Both the position numbers and the translations under genes were made by a program. From Sphingomonas sp. 28-63-12 (GTDB taxonomy: Bacteria > Pseudomonadota > Alphaproteobacteria > Sphingomonadales > Sphingomonadaceae), in the NCBI GenBank assembly GCA_002281535.1, contig NCGD01000012.1, positions 1-64,000 of the forward strand: 64,000 nt of DNA. The letters are read 5' to 3'. Below the pieces are notes generated by a model. That model was not told the origin of the DNA. It saw nothing but the letters and a program-made list of their open reading frames with translations, and searched no databases. Of this stretch, positions 50,372 through 59,920 are shown piece after piece (position 1 is the stretch's first letter; each line of letters starts with the position of its first letter).

Positions 50372-52936
50372 CTAGTAGATTCCGCCCTGCCTTTGCAAGA
50401 AATCGCTGTCACTTTGCGTTTCCGCGCGCCGAACCGGCTTGGCGTCGCGGAGCTGCCCCGCCTCGTCGTCGCGGGCGACATTGCGGCGCGGCTCGCTTTC
50501 GGGCTTGAATGCTTCCCAGATCACCGATGCTTTGGGGTCGTCGCTCGGCCAAGCCCCATAGACCTGCTTTCCCGACAGCCGATCAACCCGCACCAGCCGC
50601 ACGCCGGGCGGTGCCCGGAATGGAATCGGCGGCAGGCCTTCATAGGCCTTCTCGGCAAATTGCTTGAATATCGGCGCGGCAATCGTGCCGCCCTGCGCAT
50701 AGCCGCCGAGGCTCACTGGCTTGTCATAGCCGATATAAAGGCCGGCAATAATCTGAGGCGAACCGCCGATGAACCAGACGTTGGTGGGGCCGGTCGAGGT
50801 GCCCGTCTTGCCCATCATTGGCCGGTTGAGGTCGCGCAGAATCGTCGCGGTGCCGCGCTGGATGACACCCTCGGTGATATGCACCATCTGGAAAGCGGTG
50901 ATCGGGTCGATCACCTGGCGGGCGCGGATTACCGGGCGCGGCATAGCTTTGCCGTTCCAGTCTGGCGCGTTGCAGCGATCGCAGGCACGCCAGTTATCGG
51001 GCCAAATGACCTTGCCATGCCGGTCCTGCACGAAATCGATCAGCGTCGATGGATGGCCGCGCCCCTGATTGGCGATGATCGAAAATGCGTTGACCATCCG
51101 CTGGACCGTGGTTTCGCCGGCACCAAGCGCGATTGACAGGAACGGCGGATATTTGCCCACCCCCATCCGATCGATCGTGTCGACCACGCGATCCATTCCA
51201 GTCTCCGATGCAGCCTTGACCGTCATCAGATTGCGCGACTGTTCAATGCCCCACCGCATTGTATGCGGACCCGAGCCGTGCCCGCCGCCAAAGTTCGAAA
51301 AACATTTCTGCCCCAATCGCGCGCCCTGATAGACGCAAAACGGCCCGTCAATGATGATCGAGCTTGGCGTCATCCCGTTTTCGAGTGCCGCCGAATAGAC
51401 GATCGGCTTAATCGTCGATCCCGGCTGCCGCATTGCTTGGGTGGCACGGTTGAACGAGCCGAGCCGCGAATCGAAGCCGCCCTGCATCGCCAAAACCCGG
51501 CCGGTCTGCGGTTGCTCGACGACGATTCCGCCTGAAACGCGCGGGATTGACCGCAGCGCATAGTTACCACCTTCGGGCGCGACGGCGATGATATCGCCCG
51601 GTTCGATCGCGCCGAAGGCGTTGCCGCCCTTGTTCCGGACCGGCATTTGTGCGCCCGATCGCGGTAGCGTGCTTATCGATCCGTCGGCAAAGCCGATCGT
51701 CGCGGAATCGGAGTTGCGCGCAACCACGATCGCTGCGCGCCAATTGCCATAATCAAGGCCGATATTGGTGTTCGCCAGTGCCTGCGCCCAGCTTTGCCCG
51801 CCATTGGCGACCGGCGGCTCGTCTTCCGATGCCGATGCCGGTGTCGCCTCTGCACCAAGATCGACATGACCAAGCGGGCCATTCCAACCGCGCCCCCGAT
51901 CATAGCGCAGCAAGCCATCGCGCAACGCAGTCTGGGCATATTGCTGCAATTTAGGGTCAAAAGACGTTCGAACCCAGAGGCCGCCGGAATAGACACTGAA
52001 GGGCCCGGCCTTTTCATTTTCGCCAAATTTGTCGATCAGCTGACGTCGAACCTCCTCCACAAAATAGCCGCCGACCCGCTCAAATTTTGGAGTTTGCCGC
52101 GCGACCGCACCGATCGGCTCTACGCTCGCCTGATCGAACTGCGCCTGATCGATGAAATTATTGCGTAGCATTTCGCGCAACACATAGTTGCGGCGGTCAA
52201 GCGCACGCTTGGTGCTTTTGAACGGGTCGTAATTGGCCGGACCCTTGGGCAGGATGGCGAGATAGGCCATCTGGCCCAAAGTCAGCTCTTTCAGCTCCTT
52301 GTCGAAATAGGCATGGCTCGCCGCCTCCACGCCAAAGGCGTTTCGGCCGAGCGCGATCTGGTTGAGATAGAGCTCAAGGATCTGCTCCTTGGTCAGCGAA
52401 TCCTCAATTCGATAGGCTAAGATCGCCTCGCGAATTTTGCGGGTCGGCGAATAAGCATTGCCGATCAGCAGATTCTTGGCGACCTGCTGGGTGATGGTCG
52501 ATCCCCCCCGCGCGCGGCGACCGCTGCCCATCTTCGCGATATAGTCGAACACCGCACCGATCGTGCCGGGATAATCCACCCCATGATGCTCGAAAAAGGT
52601 GCGATCTTCGGCGGCGAGAAACGCATCGACCAGTAATTTGGGATATTCGTCATAGGACAGCTCGACCCGGCGCTCCCGGGCATAGCTGTGGATCGGTGCG
52701 CCATCGATCGATCGCACATTGGTCGGCAAGGGCGGCTCATAGGCGCGCAACCCGTCGACCGAGGGCAGATCGCGGGCGAACAACAGCCACAGCAGTGCAT
52801 AACAAAGCAGGAAGAGGCCGGCGAGCACCGCCGCCAACTTGACCCACCAAAACTGCCAGGCGCGCTCAAGATGGCCCTGCAGGCCGCTAACCTCTCGGCG
52901 GATACGAAAATTCACGGTGGAAGACGACTGGGCCAT
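50372..52936 (-). CDS. mrcA: Penicillin-binding protein 1A (class A PBP)
   Basis: An 854-residue bifunctional cell-wall enzyme: cytosolic tail, one membrane segment (about 30-52), then a glycosyltransferase 51 domain (FLAAEDRTFFEHHGVDYPG with catalytic Glu, GGSTITQQVAKNL, RKIREAILAYRIE), an OB-like linker and a transpeptidase domain (Ser in PGSTIKPIVYS, SRN at IEQSRNLMTV, KTG in GKTGTS). It polymerises and cross-links peptidoglycan. A 91-bp gap separates it from the upstream amidase. Confidence 0.95.
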   Translation of the reverse strand: MAQSSSTVNFRIRREVSGLQGHLERAWQFWWVKLAAVLAGLFLLCYALLWLLFARDLPSVDGLRAYEPPLPTNVRSIDGAPIHSYARERRVELSYDEYPKLLVDAFLAAEDRTFFEHHGVDYPGTIGAVFDYIAKMGSGRRARGGSTITQQVAKNLLIGNAYSPTRKIREAILAYRIEDSLTKEQILELYLNQIALGRNAFGVEAASHAYFDKELKELTLGQMAYLAILPKGPANYDPFKSTKRALDRRNYVLREMLRNNFIDQAQFDQASVEPIGAVARQTPKFERVGGYFVEEVRRQLIDKFGENEKAGPFSVYSGGLWVRTSFDPKLQQYAQTALRDGLLRYDRGRGWNGPLGHVDLGAEATPASASEDEPPVANGGQSWAQALANTNIGLDYGNWRAAIVVARNSDSATIGFADGSISTLPRSGAQMPVRNKGGNAFGAIEPGDIIAVAPEGGNYALRSIPRVSGGIVVEQPQTGRVLAMQGGFDSRLGSFNRATQAMRQPGSTIKPIVYSAALENGMTPSSIIIDGPFCVYQGARLGQKCFSNFGGGHGSGPHTMRWGIEQSRNLMTVKAASETGMDRVVDTIDRMGVGKYPPFLSIALGAGETTVQRMVNAFSIIANQGRGHPSTLIDFVQDRHGKVIWPDNWRACDRCNAPDWNGKAMPRPVIRARQVIDPITAFQMVHITEGVIQRGTATILRDLNRPMMGKTGTSTGPTNVWFIGGSPQIIAGLYIGYDKPVSLGGYAQGGTIAAPIFKQFAEKAYEGLPPIPFRAPPGVRLVRVDRLSGKQVYGAWPSDDPKASVIWEAFKPESEPRRNVARDDEAGQLRDAKPVRRAETQSDSDFLQRQGGIY

Positions 52937-53027
52937 ACAGGCTTAAGCCCCTACCCAAGTTTGCGCCGGCTTGCCAGCCTCCCCCCAATCAAACGCTTGG
53001 GAATTGCAACCAGCTGGCGGCGCGCAC

Positions 53028-54281
53028 TCACCGCGCTGCCATGCGCCGCGCGAAATGGACGTCGATAGCGCGGCGAAGGCTCTCCGCGATCGCGGCGCGC
53101 CCCTCGCGCGAATCGATAAAGGCAGCGTCCGAAGGGTTTGAGATGTAGCCAGTCTCGAACAGGATCGACGGCATGTCGGGTGCCTTGAGCACGACAAGCG
53201 ACGCCATGCGATGAAAATTGGCCTTGATCGGCATCAGCGGTTTGGCTTCGCGCCCAAGCAGCCGCGCGAAATTAGCCGAGCTGTTCATCGTCTCGCGTTG
53301 AGTGAGATCGATTAGGATCGACGAAATGTCGGCCGGCGTTGAGGCAAGGTTCACCCCCTGGATGATGTCGGCCTTGTTCTCGCGCGCCGCCAGACGCGCC
53401 GATTCCTTGTCGGAGGCGACTTCGGACAAGGTGTATACCGTGGCGCCACTCGCCGATCCGCCACCCACGCTATCGCAATGGATCGAAATGAACAGATCGG
53501 CTTTCAGTTTGCGGGCGATGCCATAGCGCTCCTGCAGAATCAGGTATTTGTCGTCTTCGCGGGTCAGTGCCACGCGCACCCTGCCCGAAGCGATCAGGTC
53601 ATCGCGAATCGCGCGGGCAATTTTCAGCGTCACGTCCTTTTCGCGAAGGCCGCTTTCGGGCGAGATCGCACCGGGGTCGACGCCACCATGACCGGCATCG
53701 ATCACCACGAGCGGCCGACTGTCATCATCACCATAGACTCGCGGCAAGGCCAGCTTGCGTGTCGATGGCGGCACCGGTACCGAAACCCGATAGCTCGCTG
53801 GCGTCACCCCCAATCCGTAGTTGAACGGCGGCAGAAAGCGCATTCGCCCCTCGGCTGCGGCACGGGCGAAGCGGGCATCGTCGACGGTCCGCAGCATCAG
53901 CGTCAACACCTTGCCACCGCTGCCGAACTGGCCCTCGGAAACAATCGCTGGAGCAGCAAGATCGAATACAATGCGCGCGCCGTCGCTGCCACGGGCGGCC
54001 TGACGCACCGATTCCACCACCCCGTCGGATTCGACCTGCCCACCTGGCGACGCGCCATCCACATCAAGCGCGATCCGTCGCGGCCCATCGAGCGCAAAGC
54101 TCGAGGCTTGGCCGACAACGCCGTCAAAATGGATAACAATCCGATCGGGGCGCACGTCGATCCGTTCGACCGTCGCCGCCCAGCCGGGTGTACCGGCTAG
54201 CCAACAGGCGAGCAGGGCGATCAAAAAACTCACAGGCCGACAATGCCGCGCGAACGGTCGCGCGGTCCAGTAAAAAGGCAT
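53028..54281 (-). CDS. amiC: N-acetylmuramoyl-L-alanine amidase, AmiC-type
   Basis: A 417-residue exported zinc amidase. Signal peptide (SFLIALLACWLAGTPGWAA), an AMIN domain (about 35-130: VRPDRIVIHFDGVV, GPRRIALDVDG), then amidase_3 (about 190-410) with zinc ligands His in VIDAGHGGVDPGA, Glu in GLREKDVTL and His in FISIHCDSVGG, plus the catalytic Glu in ILFETGYISNPSD. It removes stem peptides from peptidoglycan during daughter-cell separation. It pairs with the downstream PBP1A gene on the same strand. Confidence 0.92.
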   Translation of the reverse strand: MPFYWTARPFARHCRPVSFLIALLACWLAGTPGWAATVERIDVRPDRIVIHFDGVVGQASSFALDGPRRIALDVDGASPGGQVESDGVVESVRQAARGSDGARIVFDLAAPAIVSEGQFGSGGKVLTLMLRTVDDARFARAAAEGRMRFLPPFNYGLGVTPASYRVSVPVPPSTRKLALPRVYGDDDSRPLVVIDAGHGGVDPGAISPESGLREKDVTLKIARAIRDDLIASGRVRVALTREDDKYLILQERYGIARKLKADLFISIHCDSVGGGSASGATVYTLSEVASDKESARLAARENKADIIQGVNLASTPADISSILIDLTQRETMNSSANFARLLGREAKPLMPIKANFHRMASLVVLKAPDMPSILFETGYISNPSDAAFIDSREGRAAIAESLRRAIDVHFARRMAAR

Positions 54282-54762
54282 GGGGGGATTGCTCCCGTTG
54301 GGGTGAACTGATGCTCTGTGCCTAAGCGGCGGGGCCTCAAGTCACGGTGAAGCGATGCGGTTAACTTGCCGTTCGGCATTTATTTGCCGGCAACCGGCAA
54401 TTCACTGCCGGTTGCTGTCTCGCCTAGGTGGTGCTACGCCACCAACTGTCCCGATCATGCGCAGTCCGCGCGGGGTCGGGCGTTTGTCCGCGCGATGCCG
54501 TCCGGCCCGTGCGCGGTTCTTCAGGTTGACGCTCGCATGACGCATTTCCCTTCCCCCGCAAACCGCCCGGCCAATACCGGCGCGATTGCGGGCGTGTGGG
54601 GTGTCGCGGACCAAGGGTCCCGGCGTGCACTGCGGGCAGAGGCAATTTCTACTTACACCCGATCGATCGAAGCCGGCGGCGTTACCGCCCCTTCATTGAC
54701 GCCACACAATCGCGCGCGGCCCCGCCCGAACGGCCCCGGCACGCGCGCGCGGAGATATTTTT
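54282..54762 (+). other. Long leader between amiC and rne
   Basis: A 481-bp gap with no convincing ORF. It holds a perfect 10-bp stem with 6-base loop (GCAACCGGCA 54390-54399, TGCCGGTTGC 54406-54415), extendable with a G-T pair, and a weak T-rich stretch before the start (GGAGATATTTTTATG). RNase E mRNAs in enterobacteria have a long structured leader used for autoregulation; this could be an equivalent. Part of it must also hold the divergent amiC promoter. Confidence 0.55.
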
Positions 54763-57591
54763 ATGACAATGCGCATGCTGATCGACGCGCGGCACCGGGA
54801 GGAAACCCGCGTTGCCGTCGTCAAGGGAACACGAATCGAAGAGTTTGATTTCGAATCTGCCGAGCGCAAGCAGCTCAAGGGCAATATCTACCTCGCCAAA
54901 GTAACCAGAGTTGAGCCGTCGCTGCAGGCGGCGTTCGTCGATTATGGCGGCAATCGCCACGGCTTCCTGGCGTTCAGTGAAATTCACCCGGATTACTATC
55001 AGATCCCCAAGGAAGACCGCGACGCGCTGCTGCGCGAAGAGGCAGAGCATGCCGCCGAGGAAGCCGCCTTGCGCGCCGAGGCCGATGCCGAGGATGATGC
55101 CCGCGGCGATGACGGCGATGATCACGGCGATGACGAGCACGATCACGACCATGACGACGCCGACCACGACGATGATGGCGAGAGCGGCGATTCCGATTCG
55201 CCGCCCCGTCCGCGCACACGCGGTGGCAGCGACGACGCAGTCGAGGCGCTCCGCCAGCGCCGGATGAACCTGCGCCGCCGCTACAAGATTCAAGACGTGA
55301 TCCGCCGCCGCCAGGTGCTGCTGGTCCAGGTCGTGAAGGAAGAGCGCGGCAACAAGGGCGCGGCGCTCACCACCTATTTGTCGCTGGCCGGCCGTTACTG
55401 CGTGCTGATGCCAAACACTTCGCATGGCGGTGGGATCAGCCGGAAGATTTCGAATGCGGGCGACCGCAAGCGGCTAAAGTCGATCATGGCCGACATGAAG
55501 CTGCCCCCGTCAATGGGCTGCATCGTCCGCACGGCAGGGCTGCAACGCACCAAGGTCGAGATCAAGCGCGATTTCGATTATCTGGCCCGGCTGTGGGACG
55601 GCATTCGCGAAACCACACTGAAATCGGACGCGCCGGCGCTGGTTTACGGCGACAGCGACCTGATCAAGCGCGCGATCCGCGATATTTATAATCGCGACAT
55701 CGACGAGGTGATCGTCGAGGGCGAGGAAGGCTATCGCCAGGCCAAGGAATTCATGAAGCTGCTGATGCCGAGCCATGCCCGGCGGGTGAAGCATTATTCC
55801 GATCCGGTGCCGCTGTTCCAGCGCAACCATGTCGAGGATCAGCTCGGCGCGATGTACCACCCCGTCGTCCAACTCAAATCGGGCGGCTATCTGGTCATCA
55901 ACCCGACCGAAGCCCTGGTGTCGATCGACATCAACTCAGGGCGCTCGACCCGCGAGCATAATATCGAGCAGACCGCGACCGCGACCAATCTGGAGGCCGC
56001 GCAGGAAATTGCGCGCCAGTTGCGGTTGCGCGACATGGCCGGCCTGGTCGTGATCGACTTCATCGACATGGATAACCCGTCGAACAACCGCAAGGTTGAG
56101 AAGGCGATGAAGGAAGCGCTCAAGAACGATCGCGCCCGTATCCAGGTGGGCCGCATCTCGAGCTTCGGCCTGATGGAAATGAGCCGCCAGCGGCTGCGGA
56201 CTGGCGTGCTCGAAGCGTCCACCCGCCCCTGCCCGCATTGCGAGGGATCGGGCTTTGTCCGCACCGCCTCATCGGCCGGCCTGAGCGCCCTACGCATGAT
56301 CGAGGATGAAGCCGCCCGGGGCCGTGGATCGCAGCTGTTGCTGCGCGCCAGCCAGGAAGCGGCCTTCTATCTCCTCAACCGCAAGCGCGCCGAACTCGCC
56401 GAGATCGAGGAGCGCTATGGCGTGATGATCGAGGTCGTCGCCGATGGCGAGCAGGAAGGCGCCCGCATGGCTGTCGAGGCCAGCGGCCCGCCGCCAGCCT
56501 ATATGCCCCGCTTTGAACAGCCGATCGCCGAAATCGAGGACGACGAAGAGATCGAGGACATCGAGGACGAGGAAGAAACCGAAGAAGAGCGCGAGACCGA
56601 AGCCCGCGAAGATGCCCCACGCCAGGGCGAAACCGAAGGCGAGCGCGATGCGCGCCGCAACAAGCGCCGGCGTCGGCGCGGCCGTCGCGGTCGCGGTCGT
56701 CCCGAAGGCGAAGGTGGCGAGCGCGACGCAAGCAGCGATGATCGCGGCCAGACCAGCGAACGCGGCGATACCGACGAGGACGCTGGCGACGAAGAGGCCG
56801 GCGAGGCACCGCGTGAGGGTGAGACCCCGCGCCCCATGGACGAAAATGGTGAACCGCGCCGTCGGCGTGGTCGTCGCGGCCGTCGTGGCGGCCGTCGCAG
56901 CGAAGGCCGTGCCGAGGGCGAACGCGGCGAGCCGGTAGCGGCTGCGGCCGATGACGCGTCATCGCCGGCACCGGTCGCTGAGGCCGCCGAAGCACCAGGC
57001 GAGGAGGCGGAAGCACCCAAGCGGGCACGTCGCCGTCCGCGTGCCAAGGCCCCTGCCCTGCCGGAAGCCGCCCTCGAAGCAGCTGGCCAGGACAATGATG
57101 CCCCGGCAATCGCCGCCGACGTGATTGCCGCGGGTGAGCCTGAAGCGGAAGCTCCTGCCAAGCCAAGGCGCGGGCGCCGCGGCAAGGCCGACGCCGCTGC
57201 GGAAACACCTGACGCAGCACCGGCCGAGGCCGTGGTTGCCGAGGCTGCGCCCGAGGCCGGGACCGTTGCCGAGGCACCGGCCAAGCCGAAGCGTCGCGCT
57301 GCCGCCACCGCCAAGGGCAAAGCCAAGACCAAGGCAGTGACCGAAGCCGAGCCCCCGGCCGAGGTCACCCCCAAGACCCCAGCCAAGCCCAAGGCAAAAG
57401 CCAAGGCGCCGGCCAAGGCGGATATGACAAAGGCTGAAGCCGCCCCGGCATCCGCCCCCGTCGCGACCGAAGTCGATACGGTGATGGCCGCCCCGGCGGC
57501 TACGCCGGCGATCGAAACGGACGCCGACACCCAGAATGCCGCTGAGGGTCCATCTCGTCGCGGCTGGTGGCAGCGCACCTTCGGCGCCTGA
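54763..57591 (+). CDS. rne: Ribonuclease E/G
   Basis: A 942-residue endoribonuclease, main component of the RNA degradosome. The N-terminal half has an S1 domain interrupted by an acidic, His/Asp-rich insertion (about residues 105-150), as in alphaproteobacteria, then the DNase I-like catalytic part with Asp389 (VSIDINSG) and Asp432 (VVIDFIDM) and the zinc link Cys490/Cys493 (RPCPHCEGSG). The C-terminal 400 or so residues are disordered, with acidic, Arg-rich (RRRRGRRGRGR) and Ala/Lys/Pro-rich tracts for binding RNA and partners. GGAGAT precedes the ATG. Confidence 0.95.
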   Translation: MTMRMLIDARHREETRVAVVKGTRIEEFDFESAERKQLKGNIYLAKVTRVEPSLQAAFVDYGGNRHGFLAFSEIHPDYYQIPKEDRDALLREEAEHAAEEAALRAEADAEDDARGDDGDDHGDDEHDHDHDDADHDDDGESGDSDSPPRPRTRGGSDDAVEALRQRRMNLRRRYKIQDVIRRRQVLLVQVVKEERGNKGAALTTYLSLAGRYCVLMPNTSHGGGISRKISNAGDRKRLKSIMADMKLPPSMGCIVRTAGLQRTKVEIKRDFDYLARLWDGIRETTLKSDAPALVYGDSDLIKRAIRDIYNRDIDEVIVEGEEGYRQAKEFMKLLMPSHARRVKHYSDPVPLFQRNHVEDQLGAMYHPVVQLKSGGYLVINPTEALVSIDINSGRSTREHNIEQTATATNLEAAQEIARQLRLRDMAGLVVIDFIDMDNPSNNRKVEKAMKEALKNDRARIQVGRISSFGLMEMSRQRLRTGVLEASTRPCPHCEGSGFVRTASSAGLSALRMIEDEAARGRGSQLLLRASQEAAFYLLNRKRAELAEIEERYGVMIEVVADGEQEGARMAVEASGPPPAYMPRFEQPIAEIEDDEEIEDIEDEEETEEERETEAREDAPRQGETEGERDARRNKRRRRRGRRGRGRPEGEGGERDASSDDRGQTSERGDTDEDAGDEEAGEAPREGETPRPMDENGEPRRRRGRRGRRGGRRSEGRAEGERGEPVAAAADDASSPAPVAEAAEAPGEEAEAPKRARRRPRAKAPALPEAALEAAGQDNDAPAIAADVIAAGEPEAEAPAKPRRGRRGKADAAAETPDAAPAEAVVAEAAPEAGTVAEAPAKPKRRAAATAKGKAKTKAVTEAEPPAEVTPKTPAKPKAKAKAPAKADMTKAEAAPASAPVATEVDTVMAAPAATPAIETDADTQNAAEGPSRRGWWQRTFGA

Positions 57592-57598
57592 TCCGTGC

Positions 57599-57638
57599 CT
57601 GCGCCGCGCGGACGCTTTCGAGCGTCGGCGCGGCGCAG
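57599..57638 (+). other. Strong UUCG-loop hairpin after rne
   Basis: CTGCGCCGCGC-G-GACGCT (57599-57616) pairs with AGCGTC-G-GCGCGGCGCAG (57621-57638) over 17 bp with one G-G mismatch, closed by a TTCG loop. There is no T-run after it, so it may protect the rne 3' end or separate rne from the protease gene instead of being a simple terminator. Confidence 0.65.
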
Positions 57639-57689
57639 ACGCGCGTCGCCACCGTTGAAAAATCGGCAAAACTGGCGGATAGCGGGCAT

Positions 57690-59042
57690 ATGAGGAAAAT
57701 CGTTGCTGCGGTCGCGCTTTCGCTGCTGATTTTGGCGCAGCCTGTGCGCGCCCAATCGATTCTGCGCGATGCCGAGACCGAGGCGGTGTTCGCCGAGATG
57801 TCAAAGCCGATGATCCTGGCGGCAGGCCTTAACCCCAAGGATGTCCGGGTCATCCTGATCCAGGACGATTCGATCAACGCCTTCGTGGTCGGCGGACAGA
57901 CCGTTTATATCCATTCAGGCCTGATCAGCGAGGCCGACAATGCCAATCAGGTGCAGGGCGTGATCGCGCATGAGCTTGGCCATATCGCTGACGGCCATGT
58001 CGTGCTGCAATCCGACGGCGCAAAGCCCGCGCTGGGCATCGCCATCCTGAGCATGGTGCTTGGCATCGCCGCGATCGCAGCCGGATCGGCCGAGGGCGGC
58101 GCGGGCATTATCGCCGCCGGCCAGCAGGCTGCCCAAGGCAAGTTCCTGGCCTTTACCCGGGTGCAGGAGGCAACCGCCGACGCCACGGCAGCGAAATTCC
58201 TGCAGGATTCCGGCATCACCGGGCGCGGCTTCCTGCAATTCTTCAAAAAGCTGCAGAGCCAGGAATTTCGCGCCGGCTATGTCAATATCGATCCCTATGC
58301 CCAAAGCCACCCGCTGAGTGGCGAGCGCGTCGCCACGCTGACGCATACGCTGGAGGAATCGCCGGCGTGGAACACCCCGCCCAACCAGGCGCTGAACATG
58401 CGGTTCCTGCGGGTAAAGGCCAAGCTGAAGGGCTATGTCGACGAGCCGCCGCGCACACTGACCGCATATCCGCTGACCGACCAGAGCATCTATGCGCATT
58501 ATGCCCGCGCTTATGCTTATCACAAGGCCGGCTACCCCGACAAAGCCAATGCCGAGGCCGATGCGCTGATCGCCGCCGCGCCGCACGATCCCTATTTTCT
58601 GGAGATCAAGGGGCAGATATTGCTCGAATCGGGTGAGCCGCTGGCCGCGCTGGCGCCGCTCCGCGAAGCAACCCAGCTCACCAACTACCAGCCGCTGATC
58701 GCGACTACCTTTGGCCATGCGCTGATCGCGACCGACGACAAGGCCAATTATGCCGAAGCCGAAAAGGTCCTGCGCCAGGCGGTATCACGCGACGACGAGA
58801 ACCCATTTGCCTGGTATCAGCTCGGCACCGTTTATGAGCGGCAAGGCGATTCCGCCCGCGCCATGCTCGCCACCGCCGAGCGCGCCAGCCTGACGGGCGA
58901 TGCGCGCACCGCCGCCTATAGCGCGCGCGCCGCGAGCGCCGGGCTGCCGCAGAACAGTGTCGACTGGATCCGGGCGCAGGATATTGCGCTGACCGCGCAG
59001 AACGAGCTCGACGATACGCGCAAAGGAAACCGCCGACGGTGA
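57690..59042 (+). CDS. Periplasmic M48-family metalloprotease with TPR (BepA-like)
   Basis: A 450-residue zinc protease: signal peptide MRKIVAAVALSLLILAQPVRA-Q, HELGH at residues 94-98 (VIAHELGHIADGH) and the third ligand in TADATAAKFL, a helical segment, then about 170 residues of tetratricopeptide repeats. This is the BepA/YfgC layout, a chaperone-protease for outer-membrane proteins such as LptD. The start MRKIV at 57690 is chosen for the signal peptide. Its stop overlaps the GTG of the next gene (GTGA). Confidence 0.9.
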   Translation: MRKIVAAVALSLLILAQPVRAQSILRDAETEAVFAEMSKPMILAAGLNPKDVRVILIQDDSINAFVVGGQTVYIHSGLISEADNANQVQGVIAHELGHIADGHVVLQSDGAKPALGIAILSMVLGIAAIAAGSAEGGAGIIAAGQQAAQGKFLAFTRVQEATADATAAKFLQDSGITGRGFLQFFKKLQSQEFRAGYVNIDPYAQSHPLSGERVATLTHTLEESPAWNTPPNQALNMRFLRVKAKLKGYVDEPPRTLTAYPLTDQSIYAHYARAYAYHKAGYPDKANAEADALIAAAPHDPYFLEIKGQILLESGEPLAALAPLREATQLTNYQPLIATTFGHALIATDDKANYAEAEKVLRQAVSRDDENPFAWYQLGTVYERQGDSARAMLATAERASLTGDARTAAYSARAASAGLPQNSVDWIRAQDIALTAQNELDDTRKGNRRR

Positions 59043-59797
59043 TCGACTTCAAGACATTAGCGAGCAATCGCTGGCTGCTGGTGGCCGTGGCGGCGGTATC
59101 CGCGGTGATCGGCGCCGGCGCCGTTGCGGCGGTTACCCATCTGTCGGGCAGCGTGCTGGCAACGCCGCAGCGCGCCGCCGTCGAACGCGTGATACATGAT
59201 TATGTCCTTGCCCATCCCGAAATCATTCCCGAGGCAATGGGGCTGATGCGCGACCGCGAAACCGGGCGTGAGATTGCCGCCAATCGCGACGCGATTCTGA
59301 CGCCCTATGGCAGTGCCTGGGCCGGCAACCCCAAGGGCGACATCACGATCGTTGAATATTTCGATTATAATTGCGGCTTTTGCCGATCGAGCCTGGCGAC
59401 GATCGCCAAGCTGGTGGCGAGCGATCCGCAATTGCGCGTCGTCTTCCGCGAATTGCCGATCCTGTCGGCCGAAAGCCGAACCGCGGCCCGGCTGAGCCTG
59501 GTCGCGGCCGACCGCGGCCGCTTCAAGCAGTTTCACGAGGCGCTCTATGCCGGCGGGCCGATTTCCGACATTTCGATGGCTGGCGCAATGCGCGCGGCCG
59601 GCCTGGCCCCCGAAATGGTCCAGCAGGCAATCACCAATCCCCGTATCGACGCCGAAATCCAGCGCAACCTGCGCATCGCCCAGCAATTGGGGATGACTGG
59701 CACGCCCTCCTGGGTAATCGGCGACCATGTCGTTTCCGCCGCCTTGCCGCTGGAGGAATTGCAGCGGCTGATTGCGAAGCTGCGCGCCAAGACCTGA
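59039..59797 (+). CDS. DsbA-family thiol oxidoreductase, membrane anchored
   Basis: A 252-residue protein starting at GTG, with an N-terminal membrane segment (LLVAVAAVSAVIGAGAVAAV), a short helical region (RVIHDYVLAHPEIIPEAM) and a thioredoxin-DsbA fold: Cys112-Gly-Phe-Cys115 (YNCGFCRSS) and the cis-Pro loop TGTPSW. The order is like the DsbA/ScsC-type oxidases and may serve disulfide formation or isomerisation in the periplasm. Coupled to the M48 gene by GTGA. Confidence 0.88.
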   Translation: MIDFKTLASNRWLLVAVAAVSAVIGAGAVAAVTHLSGSVLATPQRAAVERVIHDYVLAHPEIIPEAMGLMRDRETGREIAANRDAILTPYGSAWAGNPKGDITIVEYFDYNCGFCRSSLATIAKLVASDPQLRVVFRELPILSAESRTAARLSLVAADRGRFKQFHEALYAGGPISDISMAGAMRAAGLAPEMVQQAITNPRIDAEIQRNLRIAQQLGMTGTPSWVIGDHVVSAALPLEELQRLIAKLRAKT

Positions 59798-59920
59798 TGC
59801 GGGGCGAGCTCGGGGTGACAGCTGGCCGGTCGCGCCGCCCAGCCACCGCGATTTGCGCGCGGCAATTGCGCTGACCGGCTGCCGACCCTATCTCCCGTCG
59901 ACCACCGCGCAGGAACAATC

